From Arachnopeziza araneosa (taxonomy: Eukaryota; Ascomycota; Leotiomycetes; Helotiales; Arachnopezizaceae): a stretch of 64,000 nucleotides of DNA. How positions within the stretch are numbered: the first letter of the stretch is position 1; every line of letters starts with the position of its first letter. The DNA is taken from positions 248,001 to 312,000 of the forward strand of contig QYAI01000097.1 of assembly GCA_003988855.1 (NCBI GenBank), written 5' to 3'. The notes under the pieces are model-generated. The model saw only the letters and a list, made by a program, of their open reading frames with translations. It was not told where the DNA came from and made no database searches. The translations under genes were made by a program, and so were the position numbers. Positions 44,220-56,312 of this stretch are shown here, piece by piece.

Positions 44220-45538
44220 ATTGATGGGTGTTGACTCAAAATTGCGAGTTAAGCCGAAGTTGAATGAATAGGCTGGATCGAGAGGTTGGATTGTTCAGTT
44301 AAGTGGTAGTCTTCAGCTGTTTATAGATAATTGAGCTCTCCTTCCCTCAATATCCTTGAAGTTCAAGGATAGATATCCAAGCAAGTGCAGAGAGTCCAGG
44401 AATAGTACAGCGAATCATGCTCATATGAAACTCTGACAGGCTGATATCATCCTGATGGAAAGTACTAAATATAACAAATAGATTGCTTGGCTTGCTAGAT
44501 GAATTCGGTAAGTTCAGATGAACCCCTCATCGTGCCCTAGGATTTAATAAGCTGTGTAGTTGAGGACCTCGTATTTCCACTAACAGGAATGGCAAGAAAA
44601 GGAAGAGATAGAAAATGGTTCCGCGAAGGATCGCTTGCATGCATGTTGGGAACATGGTGGGTGATAAGTTCGGCACCAAAAGGTGTTATTCTAGTACGTA
44701 TTCAATCTTTCTCTCCATCTGAATCCTGCAAACCCTTCTACCCTCGAGGAAGACCACTTTAATAAGCGCTTACTCACATGTTACACTACTCAACAATTTC
44801 CAAAAAGCAGTCAAAACAATCCGTGCGGCACAACAGCAGCTCTGTAAATTTGTCTTCTTTCTGTGCATTTCTTCAACGTATTCTATACAGCTTTCTTCTT
44901 GAGTAGTATATGATAATGTATGATTTACGCTTCGAGTAGTTATTCACAAACTAGCTTTTACCTATAAAAATTTGAGGATTTTGCAAGTCTCCTTGAAAGC
45001 TGTTTTTGGTTAAATAGAGTACTCTCTACCTTCATGTACTAGCTAGCGCACTTAATAAATATGTAATTCGAGTTTCGTAAGCTATTTTGAAGAGATGTTG
45101 TTGTTTCTTTACCTTGCTGGATTTTTGTTGTTTTGCAGTCGTCTCATAACACCGTGGACCCACTAGTGAAGTGCAGAATGAATGACGTCACAATGCCGAA
45201 TCGAGAATATTTCTCGATCGAGAGATGTATGGTGTCGTAACACGAATTTAGCTAGTGACGGCACTCAACCGTCAAGTCTATGCCGTAGTGATTCGGCTTT
45301 TTCCACCGGCGTTGACCGCTCACAATGCTTAGCGATCATTTCTGTTTGGTGATGGCATTTGTTAGTGCCCTAGCCTTCGAGCCACATTTCCATCCCGTAT
45401 CCCCAACTCTTGCTTGTGATAGACGGACCTAAATACGGAAGTAGAATTTCCATATTCTTTCTGATCTCTTCTCAAATATCTAAGTTTTCTACTTTGATAT
45501 CTAGGTTTTCTTGACTTCTGATTCAGATCTAATTCAAT
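44220..45538. other. Intergenic
   Basis: About 1.3 kb, moderately AT-rich, with no supported gene. The right end is the probable promoter of the aquaporin gene. Confidence 0.45.
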
Positions 45539-46628
45539 ATGCCACGAGGTCATCCTATCAAAAACCATTTCGTTGCTGCTCTAGGAGAGTTTGTGGGCAC
45601 TTTTCTATTCCTTTTCTTCGCGTTTGGTGGAACGCAGACGGCAAATCAGCCAACGTCAATTTCTACTGCTGATACCGAGCCTAACCTTCAAAAATTGATG
45701 TACATATCTTTGATATTCGGATTCAGCCTCGCAATTAATGTCTGGATTTTCTTTCGAGTCAGTGGAGGATTGTTCAACCCCGCTGTAAGAATCATTAAGC
45801 ATATTGAAGTCGTGAATTCTCACATGAGGCAGGTTACCTTAGCACTATGCATAACGGGAGTCGTCCCGTTCCTGCGATCGGTATTCATCTTTGTGTCGCA
45901 GATTTTGGGAGCAATCGCCGCCGCTGCAGTCATTAAAGGTCTTGTTCCAGGAGATGATGTTCTTTTTGGTGTCAAATTGGCACCAGGGACGACTATCCTG
46001 CAGGGACTTTTCTTGGAAATGTTCTTGACGGCAGAGCTTGTGTTCGCAATTTTTATGCTCGCAGCTGAGGTGATTGAATAAAAATTTCTTCACTTCTCCG
46101 CTAACGAAGTATAGAAAACAAAGGCTACCTTCGTCGCACCTGTTGGCATTGGTCTTGCTCTATTCGTCGCCGAACTTGTAGGAGTTTACTGGACGGGGGG
46201 TGCTTTAAACCCAGCGAGAGCATTCGCGCCTGCTGTCGTCATAGGACACTTCAGCGGCGATCATTGGATCTACTGTAAGTTAAACCTTCACGTCTAAAGA
46301 TCCTCACCCTAACTGTTCACTAGGGGTAGGACCTGTGCTTGGTGCACTTCTCGCTAGTGGCTTCTATGCTCTCATCAAATACTTGAATTATGAAGAAGTC
46401 AACGGTGACCAAGACAAATCTGGAGATGAAGAGAAGGCAGTTGATATGGCGAAGAGACATAGAGCTGGAGGTCACAGAGCATCTGATCAGCGGACTGGCC
46501 CTCGAGGCTCGCATCACTCGCACAGATCACAGCGTTCAAGTCGACCGACAAGCAACCAACATTACGGCGAAGGCATCAGTCATTACCAGGAAGACAGAAG
46601 ACAAAGGAGCGGTCCGCCTCAGATGTAA
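45539..46628 (+). CDS. Aquaporin / MIP-family channel
   Basis: Exons 45539-45784, 45833-46069, 46115-46274 and 46324-46628 fit in phase; 315 aa. Six membrane helices and the two half-helix motifs are present: first NPA at FNPA, split by intron 1 just before VTLAL, and second NPA in GGALNPARAF. Arg after the second NPA fits the selectivity filter. The N-terminus is short (MPRGHPIKNHFVAALGEFVG), with the conserved Glu in the first helix. The C-terminal 70 residues form a hydrophilic His/Arg/Ser-rich cytoplasmic tail. The family conducts water or small neutral solutes; this looks like an orthodox aquaporin rather than a long aquaglyceroporin. Intron 1 (48 nt) keeps frame, so unspliced RNA would also be open there. 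Confidence 0.88.
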
Positions 46629-48042
46629 CCAGGCTAACAATGACTCAAAGAGCTTGCCGAGCATTACATAAATTCGGGATGGGTATCAAATTGTGGTGAA
46701 ATGTCCTATAACCCGCATTTCAACCTTTCGTTTCAGGAGAGACGTACCCTGGGTCGAGAAAATACGGGCCTGTTAGGGAAGCTATTGGCGCATTATAAAT
46801 CCTAGCCAGTAATAACACCGATACTGGCATGATCGAACCCCTCTTGTGTCTCTAGGCTAGCAGATTATTGGCATAGCCGCTTTAGATCGAGGTCGCTGCT
46901 CTCGTGAAGTAATATATAAAACAATGCCAACCATTATCATCTGACAGCTATGCATCGTCGTCTGTCTCGCTATTGCTCTCATACTGCAAGAATTTCGTGC
47001 CGTTTATAGCATCGTGACTCTTGTTAAAACAAACTATGGGCTTCGCTATTGTCATGTCATCGCTCTCCTCATCTATGAGTAAGAAATCTTTGCCATGTCA
47101 TGATTAGGTTACAAGTAGTCGAAGCCGCTAATGAGGGCGGCAATTAATCGACAAGGACAGGCAAAGAAATCGAATTACCCGCGCAATAAAACGCAGAAGA
47201 CGAAGGATGACCTTTGAATAAGTAAATAATAGAGGTATTTATCCTACTTGAAAGGTACTACGTTCACTTGTATTGCTTTGTGTGTCATAAGTGTCCTCTC
47301 AATGAAGTGGCGGTTCTGACTCTACGACATTGAAAATTCGTAGAACAAAATAGAGTAGGCATAGCTGAGGTGAGGTGCGGTGCCACGATCTGGAGAGTAG
47401 AGCAATGTGATGTGATAGCTGACATCCTAGCCACACGCTGAGCTGACCCATATACCTAGCTATGTGGTAGGATCAGCAAAATCGGCTTCTTCAACGTGAT
47501 CATTGGTTCTTTAACCGAATCGGAAAGCTCCTCTGGTGGTTTCTGCACTTGGGCCGGTTTTACGTGAGGTTAGCCAAGCGAATTTCAGTGAGGAAACGTC
47601 GTTTTCCGCGGATTGAATATTGGGCGTAGGCTTTGAGCATTACACTCTGTAATAAACTTCTAGGATCAAGTGTGTCCTTTCTATTGAAGCTAGACAGAAG
47701 AAAATAGACTTGGTGGTGATTTACAGAGATTTTTCCAAGTCGCTAAAATTTACGGGATTTTAGTGAGGAAAATCAATATTCGCTTGCCCCAGGCCTCACG
47801 TAATACCAAGTGTTCTACTGCATAAATATCTGAATCCAATGGAATAGTGCGCTTATGCTGCCTGATTACTAAAACCTGTTTGCTGAGTAGTAGTTAGGAG
47901 AACTTCGGAATAGTGCGCCACGCCATAGTTTTTCATACTAGCATAAATAGGAGGGTTCTGCTGAGACTCCAGTTCAACCCTGGAGCAGGAACCGAAATTT
48001 TCAGTAGAACTCAATCAATTCAATCAGTGACTTTCAAGAACG
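46629..48042. other. Intergenic
   Basis: About 1.4 kb with almost no open frames of note. I see no transposon ends or RNA genes. The final 150 bases lead into the GMC oxidoreductase. Confidence 0.45.
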
Positions 48043-49740
48043 ATGGCTACTTCCAACACATCGGATTTCTTGATTATAGGAGGCGGACTTGCAGGATCAG
48101 TGATTGCCTCTCGTCTGGCCGTATCTCTTCCCGACGCCACGATCACGGTCCTAGAAGCAGGAAACGACGAGACTTCTAATCCTCTGACGACATACCCACT
48201 GGGTTCCTTTGGAGCGCACTTTTCACCAATAGACTGGGCTTACTTGACGGTCCCACAGAAGCACCTGGACGGCAAACCTCGCTATGCTGCTGCTGGAAAA
48301 GCACTTGGTGGTGGAACTGCAATCAACTATGGTACTTGGACACGAGGACCAAAGTCAGATTATGACGCTTGGGGCGAGCTTGTTGCAGACAAGAGGTGGA
48401 GCTACGCAGGATTGCTCCCGTATTTCAAAAAGACAGAACGATACCTGACCGGCGGCAGTGAAGAACAACATGGCTTTGATGGTCCTATTGCGGCGGTTTC
48501 CGTCAGCTCTAGCTCAAAAGCTCGAAGTTACGGTTTGCGAGAAACGGTCAAGGAGGCTTGGGAAGAGTCGGGCTTGCATCAGAATAACGATGCTAATGTG
48601 GGCTCTCCAATCGGCTTTTCTGAGCTTACTGAAAACTGGAATGATGGAAAGAGACAGATCTCTTCTGCCGCCTACGACTTGAAGGGTAAGCCCAACGTCA
48701 AGATAGTCACGGGTGTTTTGGTGAAAAGAGTCATACTCGAACAAAGTTCCGAAGGAAAGAAAGCAGTTGGTGCTGAGACCGCAGACGGAGAGGTTTTTCA
48801 CGCAAGCAAAGAGGTCATTGTTACTTGTGGCGCGTATCGTACTCCGCAGCTTCTTCTATTATCAGGAATTGGTCCAACAGCAGAGGTCTCTCGTCACAAA
48901 ATCGAGACACAAGTTGATCTTCCAGTTGGAAAGTATTTCCATGATCATTTCTCTTTGAACCAGTTCTGGAAGCTGAACAATCCAGAGCGAGGACTTAGCA
49001 TGGGAACGCCGCTGTGGAGCGACCCCGCCTATCAACTCGGATTACCGTGCGACTGGGTAGCCTATACGCAGGCACCAACTGCGTTACTTGAAGCAGCACT
49101 CAAGAAGGACCAAGACGATGGTTTGCTTCCTACAAGTGAGAGAGAACTTAGTTGTGCTCAAGGGATTGCACTGAGCGACCGGCCAAGTGTTGAAACCCTT
49201 GTGTTGTATGCACCTGCTGGAGCTCCTCTCCAAGGTGCTGAAATACCTCTTGATGGATCACATATCTCCACCTGTGTGCTCGGCATGCATCCGACCTCTC
49301 GCGGAAGCATCACACTCTCAAGTCCCAACCCAAGGGATCCGCCGAATATTGACCCTAACTATAATGCAACAGAGAGTGATCGGGTCATGTTACGCAGCGG
49401 GATTCGCCAGGCAATGAAAATTGTTTCCTCAATGAAGACACAAAACGGAGAGCTCATTGTCGCAGGAGAGACACCGCCTTCGGGCCGCCAAGTCTTAGGA
49501 CCAGAATCAAGTGATGACCAGATAGACGAGAGAGTTCGAACATCTGGTCAGACATTTTACCATGCGGGAGGAAGTGCTAGTTTAGGACATGTGGTTGATG
49601 CTGAGTGTCGAGTGAAGGGTGTCAAGGGTTTAAGAGTAGCGGATGCCAGTATCATGCCAGCACCCATCAATGCGCATTACCAGGTCGCGGTGTACGCAAT
49701 TGCCGAACAGGCGGCGGAGATGATTGCAAATTCCTATTAG
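48043..49740 (+). CDS. GMC-family FAD-dependent oxidoreductase
   Basis: A single exon of 565 aa. The N-terminal FAD-binding motif FLIIGGGLAGSVIASRLA is followed by VLEAGND, then the GMC signature region GGGTAINYGTWTRGP and the second signature AYRTPQLLLLSGIGP. The C-terminal domain has the catalytic-type histidine (YHAGGSASLG) and INAHYQVAVYAIAEQAAEMI. No signal peptide is present, so the enzyme is probably intracellular. The family oxidises alcohols (glucose, choline, aryl alcohols and others); the substrate is not predictable from sequence, and the absence of adjacent biosynthetic genes gives no clue. Length is normal. No introns are needed. Confidence 0.88.
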   Translation: MATSNTSDFLIIGGGLAGSVIASRLAVSLPDATITVLEAGNDETSNPLTTYPLGSFGAHFSPIDWAYLTVPQKHLDGKPRYAAAGKALGGGTAINYGTWTRGPKSDYDAWGELVADKRWSYAGLLPYFKKTERYLTGGSEEQHGFDGPIAAVSVSSSSKARSYGLRETVKEAWEESGLHQNNDANVGSPIGFSELTENWNDGKRQISSAAYDLKGKPNVKIVTGVLVKRVILEQSSEGKKAVGAETADGEVFHASKEVIVTCGAYRTPQLLLLSGIGPTAEVSRHKIETQVDLPVGKYFHDHFSLNQFWKLNNPERGLSMGTPLWSDPAYQLGLPCDWVAYTQAPTALLEAALKKDQDDGLLPTSERELSCAQGIALSDRPSVETLVLYAPAGAPLQGAEIPLDGSHISTCVLGMHPTSRGSITLSSPNPRDPPNIDPNYNATESDRVMLRSGIRQAMKIVSSMKTQNGELIVAGETPPSGRQVLGPESSDDQIDERVRTSGQTFYHAGGSASLGHVVDAECRVKGVKGLRVADASIMPAPINAHYQVAVYAIAEQAAEMIANSY

Positions 49741-50225
49741 TCAATCAAATCACAATGGGGTGCTCTGTCATGAAAATAGGACTATAAGGACGGTGAAATC
49801 CCCAGGATGGAAGTTGTAGGACTGAGTAGCTTTGGGACCAATTTAAATTCTTGAAGAAATGCAGACATTGATGAACCACACGCGACGTACTCGAATAAAA
49901 AGCAAATATATAATTAAAAATGAGAATATCTTTCACTTGGAGGACGGCCCTCTTCGCCAGAAATCAGATAAAGTCTATCCCTATCCCTATCGAAGCGAAA
50001 CACTCGTGACAAGCACGCCTTAAAAATTCCAGTAGATTTAGCGAGCACAGGAGATCAAAATAGTGTACATCAAACTTAAAGAGGCAGCGCGCCTAAATCA
50101 GCAATATGAATATATAATTTGTGCTATGATAAACTCTGCTTTATCTTTGAGAGGAAGAATGAAAAGTGCGGATTTCAAACGATGATTTCATCTCTCCTCG
50201 CTCAATCAATCAACTCCAATAAGAA
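49741..50225. other. Intergenic between convergent genes
   Basis: About 485 bases, AT-rich, with no gene. Confidence 0.45.
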
Positions 50226-51032
50226 TCACCACCACCCTTTTCCCCTCCCCCACCTCCACAACCCAGGAAGGTAATAAGACCAAAGCCCCATCCCCAGCGC
50301 CCAAAAGTTCGCCCTCCAATCCTGCGTCACCTTACCCGTGGCAACCATGGAAACGCCCTTGCACGCAAACTCCGCCCTCCTCTCGGCAATCTCTAGCATG
50401 GCAACGCCGAGATCCGCATATGAAATCGAGGGACTGCAAGTCGTCGTGCTGAGTTCATAGCCTGTTGGCACATCGCCGGGCAAGATACCAGGCGGATGGG
50501 CAAAGATGGGCGTCATGAGGCCGGGATCCGATGAGAAGATGGTGGTGTAGAGAGACTCGGCGACGCGGAGGTCGGTGTATAGGTGGTGCAGACAGGTGTT
50601 GAGGAGGCTGAAGATGGGCTCTGGGGGGTGGTTGGCGAGAGAAGGGTTGATGGAGGCGGATGTGAGGATCACGACGGTGGGGGCTTTGTAAGTCGTTGGG
50701 TTAGATTGCCGGAGAGATTTGAGGGAGGTGAGGATCTGTGAGGCGGTAGTGGCGGCGATGGTCATTCCTGGTTCACTGGCGTTGCTGGCGATGCAGGAGA
50801 AGATTATGTCGGTTCCATCTAGGCATTGAGAGATGGTGGCTGGGTTGGAGAGGGATCCTGCTATGATTGTCGTATTTGGGTAGGTAGATAGAGACGGGAG
50901 GGTGGAGAGAAGCCGTTCTTGAGAGCGAGCGTAGACTTTGAGGCTGAGGTCCGGAGGGGGGTTGGCAATAAGGGCTTTGAGAATGGCTTGTCCTGTTGAA
51001 CCAGTGCCGCCCAGAACTGTATACTTTGGCAT
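50226..51032 (-). CDS. NAD(P)-binding NmrA-like / atypical short-chain dehydrogenase family protein
   Basis: A single exon of 268 aa. The nucleotide-binding glycine motif VLGGTGSTGQAILKAL lies at the very start, followed by VYARSQERL, IIAGSLSN and GTDIIFSCIASNASEPG, the Rossmann fold of atypical SDR or NmrA-like proteins. Members either reduce small molecules or act as NAD(P) redox sensors. A YxxxK catalytic motif is not evident (the HLYTDLRVAESLY region occupies the expected place), so a sensor or isomerase-like role is as likely as reductase activity. The C-terminus is rich in Trp and Gly and short. No neighbour suggests a pathway. Confidence 0.75.
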   Translation of the reverse strand: MPKYTVLGGTGSTGQAILKALIANPPPDLSLKVYARSQERLLSTLPSLSTYPNTTIIAGSLSNPATISQCLDGTDIIFSCIASNASEPGMTIAATTASQILTSLKSLRQSNPTTYKAPTVVILTSASINPSLANHPPEPIFSLLNTCLHHLYTDLRVAESLYTTIFSSDPGLMTPIFAHPPGILPGDVPTGYELSTTTCSPSISYADLGVAMLEIAERRAEFACKGVSMVATGKVTQDWRANFWALGMGLWSYYLPGLWRWGRGKGWW

Positions 51033-51715
51033 CTTAAGAGTCGGTAACGCGATGATTGAAACGATGTGATGGGTTTGACTTGATCAACTCGTGGGGATGA
51101 GAAGTGTCTAAATTTGCGGGTTTATTTTTTGATGTGGCATGAGTATTGAAAGCCTAGTTATCTGCGAGGGGTAGCAAATCTAATTAACGAATCACACGTA
51201 AGAGATAATTAATCTCAATGGGATGCAATGCAATGCACTACGACACGTCGGATCCATAAAATGGCCGAAGAGCGAGACTGATTAATCAATCAGTCAGGTG
51301 ACAATTTGGACCTAGCTACACTGGCAGTTGAAGAAGCTTCTCTTCGCCGCTGAAAAACGATAAAATGAAGAAAGTATAACGCTCCCACTTGTATTTTTTA
51401 CCTGAAAGTATTGCTTATTTACGGGCAATATAACTTGTAAGAGAGGTAAATTATTAGGTCTGCCAATCTTCTCGATGCCGAATTTATAGCAAGACAAGTT
51501 GACATAAGATTAAAAGCTCTGCATAAGAAGCCTGTAGGCTGAGAAACCACTCTCTAAGCATATCTGTTCCTTCCATGACCATTCATCGCCGTATTTTTTG
51601 AATTTCCCATGCTCTGCTCATGTTATGTTCTCAATGGGAAAGTACAAACAATCACTAGGATACTCAATTGAATAAATGATAACAACGCTCAATTCCAAAA
51701 ATAGCAGCGTTGCCA
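51033..51715. other. Intergenic
   Basis: About 680 bases, AT-rich, with no supported gene. Confidence 0.4.
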
Positions 51716-52003
51716 TTATCCACACGCTGGAATCACCAAGAAAACAACATCCAGGCAGTCAGGCGTCGCGGGGCTGCGTTCTGCGCCCAAGACTAGGCCA
51801 TTGTTATAATAACAGATGTACAACGGACAATATTGGAAGTAACGATTATCCCAGGATGCGGACTTCGTCTTTGTCAATGAAGAACTGATCGCTTTTACAC
51901 AATTCGAAACCGTCGGTACTGCTGTACACGTGAATGGCGCCGTAGAGATGAATCGAGCTTGTACCAGGACGAACAAAACAAGTACCAAGGTTGCAAACTC
52001 CAT
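51716..52003 (-). CDS. Possible small secreted protein
   Basis: A 95-aa frame starts MEFATLVLVLFVLVQARFIS, a good signal peptide, followed by about 70 residues with six cysteines (FTCTAV, SNCVKA, QYCPLYIC, PDCLD, PACG). A second frame on the same strand over the same bases also looks protein-like (CNLGTCFVRPG, FELCKSDQFFIDKDEVRILG), so the assignment is uncertain; a short intron could link the signal peptide to either. No homology recognised. Confidence 0.3.
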   Translation of the reverse strand: MEFATLVLVLFVLVQARFISTAPFTCTAVPTVSNCVKAISSSLTKTKSASWDNRYFQYCPLYICYYNNGLVLGAERSPATPDCLDVVFLVIPACG

Positions 52004-53254
52004 GCTGAAGGCCGCTGGTCCAGGCTACGGCACTGGACCCTGATGACAACCCAGGATGATCTTTGAGATAGTGTAGAAGCCTAACTCATACGGACTGACT
52101 CGCCGATACGGTAACAACGGGGATCTCATCGTTCTCATTTTTATGGGGGTTAATTATACGAGAGGGGGAGGATCGTGGTCAAGCGCACTAAACGTGCTTC
52201 TATGCCCAATGTGTCTGCTTGGCTGGCTTGGCCAAATGATGGCGTTGTCTAGTGTGGAGCCTGTCGTACCCCCGAACGAGATCTGCTTTACGGATCTTAA
52301 AGTACAGACCCTCGACGTGCAGGGCGGGGCTGGCTTTGAGGGGCGAAGTTTTATCTATCAACCAGAAGAACAAAATTCTAAATGCTCTATATGCGTAGTT
52401 GCAAATATTTTGGAAGAGTAGGTTTGGCATCTTCCTCTACGAAATCAATTCTCCAAGACTCCAAGTATCCGGCCCACCACGTTGCCACTTGGCATGCGAA
52501 AACTCAGGTGACGTGAAAATCCTTCTTTCGAGGAAAGTGCCGTTGATGTTCTGATCTGGAAGTGTTCCTCTCAGCATCCGGGTCTAGGGCAATCCATGAC
52601 TGACTGTACAGAACCTTTTATACCGGTTGTGTCGCCGTGAGGTCCGACTGCGATATATTCCGGACCGCCGCTAAGCGGTAACGCTGAGCTTGTAAAAATC
52701 GGTCTGTTGCACGGACACCGCGAGAGTGGGCGGGCCAAGAGTCAAGAAATCAAGAGGCAGTTCCGCATGACTCCCTTCACGAGCACCGCCACTGGTTGAG
52801 CATGAAGCCGAGAACAAACATAACAAGGTTATGCCGACATGAAAAGGGCCGTTCTCCTTACATGACTTTCATGCTCTTAATTGTGTTTTTAGCATATCTA
52901 GATACAATTAAAGAAATAAGACTTATGTTTTGGTAGCTGTTCACCAGATGACACGTGAGCTGCTAAAAGGCAGCTCAAATATAGAACAGGCTTCTTGATT
53001 TCAAATCCTCGCCCAATTCACGATATTACTCACCAAAAACAGCCATTTCAAATTAGGCAAACGACCGTTGATTTATTAAAAAAAACAACTGAAAAATAGA
53101 CAAAATTAATTCCAATTCGCGCATTTGTTCCACCTCCGACATCAAAAATGAAAATTTGGGTCTAGATATTATTGAAACGCCATGAATACCTCCTCCAAGA
53201 CTCGTGCCTGTGTGCTGATACATATGAAAAGAACCTGAACCAACCCTGCCATAT
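52004..53254. other. Intergenic
   Basis: About 1.25 kb with only short frames; no supported gene. Confidence 0.4.
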
Positions 53255-54295
53255 CTAAGCATCCTTGATAGCACCAGTAGGCTGCTCAACCAACAACACT
53301 GGCCCAGCAACCACACTCTCCAACGTCGGGGCCCCTGGCGTATCTGCAATGACGCCTATAATTAGTCCCTTGTTGAGTTCAAAATCAGGAATTCTAGTGG
53401 TGTTTGTCTTGGTGTTGAATGGCATGGAGATATTCAGAACCCCATGGTAGAATACCGCGTAATAACATTGTCCGGTCTTCCAGACGGGTGGTTGTGATTC
53501 CCACACAAATTCAATCTCCGTGCCGGATGTTAGAGCAGAAGTCGTGCTTGTGTTATAGGTGAATTGAGGTAGGCTCTGCGATGGGTAGGGGTATTGAGGA
53601 TTTGCTGAAGGGCAGGATCCGGGGATGATGAATTCATTAGTAGAGTCCAGAATTTCGTTTGCGTACGGGAAAGAAGTATCGCTGGGGCCTCCAAATGGGT
53701 TCGTTTTCCAGATGTCCATCAGCGCCCAGACCTCGTGTCTTGTTTCCGTGGCAGCAATGGCAGTGATTGCGCCTTTAGTAACGTTCAGTTTGGCTTGTTG
53801 AGAAAGACCGGTGAGGAAGGCCATGGAAGCAATCTCAAGGAGCGTAAGCGTGACAAGATATGCCGGTGCACTGTTGAAGCCGAAATCGTACTTGCATGGT
53901 CCAGGCTTGATAGAGTTGCTAGAAATTTGAGCTTGGAAGATGGCTAAGTGGCCGGCTTCGTTGTCACGGATCTCTTGGATACGGTCGTAAGTCGTGTTGG
54001 GCATACCGATATCAGTAAAAGAAGAAGTGTTGAATCGCTCCACGCCTTGTTGATAGAAGGAGAAGATGGCCCATTCTGCAGAGAGAAGGTTCTGCCATAG
54101 GATGTCATCTGGGGCGATAGGACCATTTGTGGTTGGGAGAATCGGATCGGTTTCATTTGCTGGATAAGGAGGAATCTTTCCACGGTAATCGCTGTAGTAG
54201 TTGTTCAGTGATGGAATCGGGTGCTGAACAGTCGGCGCGGCAATGGCTGGCGTGAGAGCAGCCAAAGCCAAAATGAGAGTGGAGAATGAAGACAT
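53255..54295 (-). CDS. Secreted ferritin-fold protein, Rds1-like stress-response family
   Basis: A single exon of 346 aa. Signal peptide MSSFSTLILALAALTPAIAA. The central region has ferritin-like helices with Glu/His pairs in metal-ligand positions: NLLSAEWAIFSFYQQGVERF, IRDNEAGHLAIFQAQI and AATETRHEVWALMDIWKT. This is the pattern of fungal proteins related to Schizosaccharomyces pombe Rds1, which is induced by nutrient and redox stress. The C-terminal third is beta-rich with several N-glycosylation sequons and no GPI signal. It would be secreted or vacuolar. Actual metal binding or enzyme activity in this family is not established. Confidence 0.82.
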   Translation of the reverse strand: MSSFSTLILALAALTPAIAAPTVQHPIPSLNNYYSDYRGKIPPYPANETDPILPTTNGPIAPDDILWQNLLSAEWAIFSFYQQGVERFNTSSFTDIGMPNTTYDRIQEIRDNEAGHLAIFQAQISSNSIKPGPCKYDFGFNSAPAYLVTLTLLEIASMAFLTGLSQQAKLNVTKGAITAIAATETRHEVWALMDIWKTNPFGGPSDTSFPYANEILDSTNEFIIPGSCPSANPQYPYPSQSLPQFTYNTSTTSALTSGTEIEFVWESQPPVWKTGQCYYAVFYHGVLNISMPFNTKTNTTRIPDFELNKGLIIGVIADTPGAPTLESVVAGPVLLVEQPTGAIKDA

Positions 54296-55559
54296 GGCGA
54301 TGATTATTTAGAAGCAGGTTAGAATAGAAGGATGAGATGAAGATCAAAAGAAAGACGAGAAGACGAGATTATAACAAACATGAAGAGCTCTGGGAAATGA
54401 AGACGTGCGGCCCTGTCAGTGTCTGTCACTTCGAGCTTTCCTTACAGAGTAGATTTTGAGCTACGGAAGAATTAGATGCTGGTGGGGCCTGCATATTCAC
54501 CGTGAGGAGATTACGACACGCCCTGGTTGACTGTGTTTGTTGATCTTGAAGCTTGGTATTGCCATAGCTATGTCAGGACTCAGCCGCAAGGGTTGTGGCT
54601 GATGTTGTTGTTCTGGGGTGGCCAAAGAATTTTCGATGCACGTGACCAGCAGAACTGAGCTGACTTGTCCCGAAGCGACGAAACCTTGACCGCCTGAAAC
54701 GAACCCCCTCCCAAAAAGGTAATGGTAGAGCTGGTCTTGCAGGCTTCGCCTGTTTGTTTCTCTCTCACTGTCCGCCGTGCAACGATCATCAGCCCTGTCA
54801 CACTGGCGATCGTGTGCTTGAGTCAAGTCTACCGAGCCGGTGTCATGGATAGGCGATTGCTGCCTACTTCATCCAGCAACATTTTGTTTTCTTAATTGGG
54901 ATCTCTCCATGCAGCTGGGCTAACAAGTCTTTTTTCTCCGTTCAAGACGCTTGCAACTATTCATCACGATATTACGACTCGTGGATGCAGAAACCCAGTC
55001 AGATCATTATATTGCTTTCTCGTTCTTCGCTCAGGCACACACTCTACTTGGAACCGAGTGGCTTCATTTCAAGACGCGAAATCCGAATGGGGATGATGAC
55101 CAACTCCAAAAAGAGATACAGTTACGCTCTTTGATCTGATTGGTTTGTCATGGCTGGGCTACACCCTTGAGGCTGACAACTTTATCGATACCGATTCCGG
55201 CAGTGCTTGAGCGACCGCAGGATATGACGACGCTGCGTCGCGGCTCCTTATGAGCGAATTATTTGATGGATCCCTTCTTGATATTCGATTTGACCATGGA
55301 ATCTAGCCTTCACAGCCCCATTCTCACCGTTTGTACCAAACGTTTGTCTTCGGTGCTGTTGATCTCACTGGAGGTGCTCCACTTTGAGTTACGCCCTTTT
55401 CGCAAGGATTTATGAAGGATTGTAACTATATATCTCGAAACATGTCATCTTTCTTCTCCTCTATCCACTGCTGCTTATCATTCTCGCAATTCTCGTCGAC
55501 CATTCCAATCACGTAACAAATTTTTCAGGAACCTACAAACCGTAATTCGCACCGTCACA
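54296..55559. other. Intergenic
   Basis: About 1.26 kb between divergent genes with no supported frame; it presumably contains both promoters. The last 100 bases are a pyrimidine-rich fungal leader. Confidence 0.45.
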
Positions 55560-56312
55560 ATGCAATTCCCCGTCACAACTCTTCTCTTCACCCTCCTCGC
55601 AAGTACTACACGCGTCCTAGGACAAGAAGCTTCTGAACTCACCGATCGCCAATCAACAGAGAGGTCTATTCAATCTGCCGAAGAAGATGCTTCCGCTGCA
55701 GTCGCTTCTGTGCATGTTCTGGTAGCGAGATACGAAGCTCGGTACGGCCCCAGAGCCCACGACAAAAGACAAAGCTGGGAGAGCATTGTAAAGTGAGTTT
55801 TCCTCACCATATCAAAGCAAGTTGCATGTGTGCTAGCTTGAGACTAATAAAGGTTTAGCTCAGCAGAATCCTTGGCGGGATCCATTGTCTCCTCAGCCAA
55901 ATCTCTCGGCTCATCTGATGCCGCCCGAGCTTCCTCCATCGTCGCAAGCGCTACGGATAGTATTAACTCGATCGTATCCTCCGCACTCTCCGTTGCCAGC
56001 ACAGCTGATGCATCTGCTACTCGTGAGGCATCATCGATTATCAGCAGCGCACTCAGTGTCGCTTCTACCGCTGGAGGAGCGGAAAAGAGCAGCGCTTTGA
56101 GCGTCGCGAGCAGTGTGGCTGCAAGCGCCCAGAGTGTTGCGTCAAGTCTGGCTGCTTCTGCAAATTCTGCCGGGCAAGAAACAGCGAGTGCGGCTACAAG
56201 TGCGGCTGCGAGCGCAACGAGCAGTGCTGGGAAGAATGGAGGGAATGATTTGGTTGTCCCTGGGCTAGGAGTTGTGGGTGCGGCATTTGTTGCTTTGGTG
56301 GGGATGTTGTAG
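55560..56312 (+). CDS. GPI-anchor-type Ser/Ala-rich secreted protein
   Basis: Two exons in phase (55560-55792 and 55859-56312; 66-nt intron), 228 aa. Signal peptide MQFPVTTLLFTLLASTTRVLG. A short charged segment ending in KR (AHDKRQS) could be a Kex2-type processing site. The rest is made of Ala/Ser-rich repeats such as SSALSVASTA and ASSLAASANS, likely helical or O-glycosylated. The end (GGNDLVVPGLGVVGAAFVALVGML) is a hydrophobic tail preceded by small residues, as in GPI-anchored proteins. A cell-wall or surface role is inferred; no enzyme domain is present. Confidence 0.75.

Noticed and set aside
52143..52421. Plus-strand 92-codon frame
   Set aside because: No signal, domain or splice context; probably chance.
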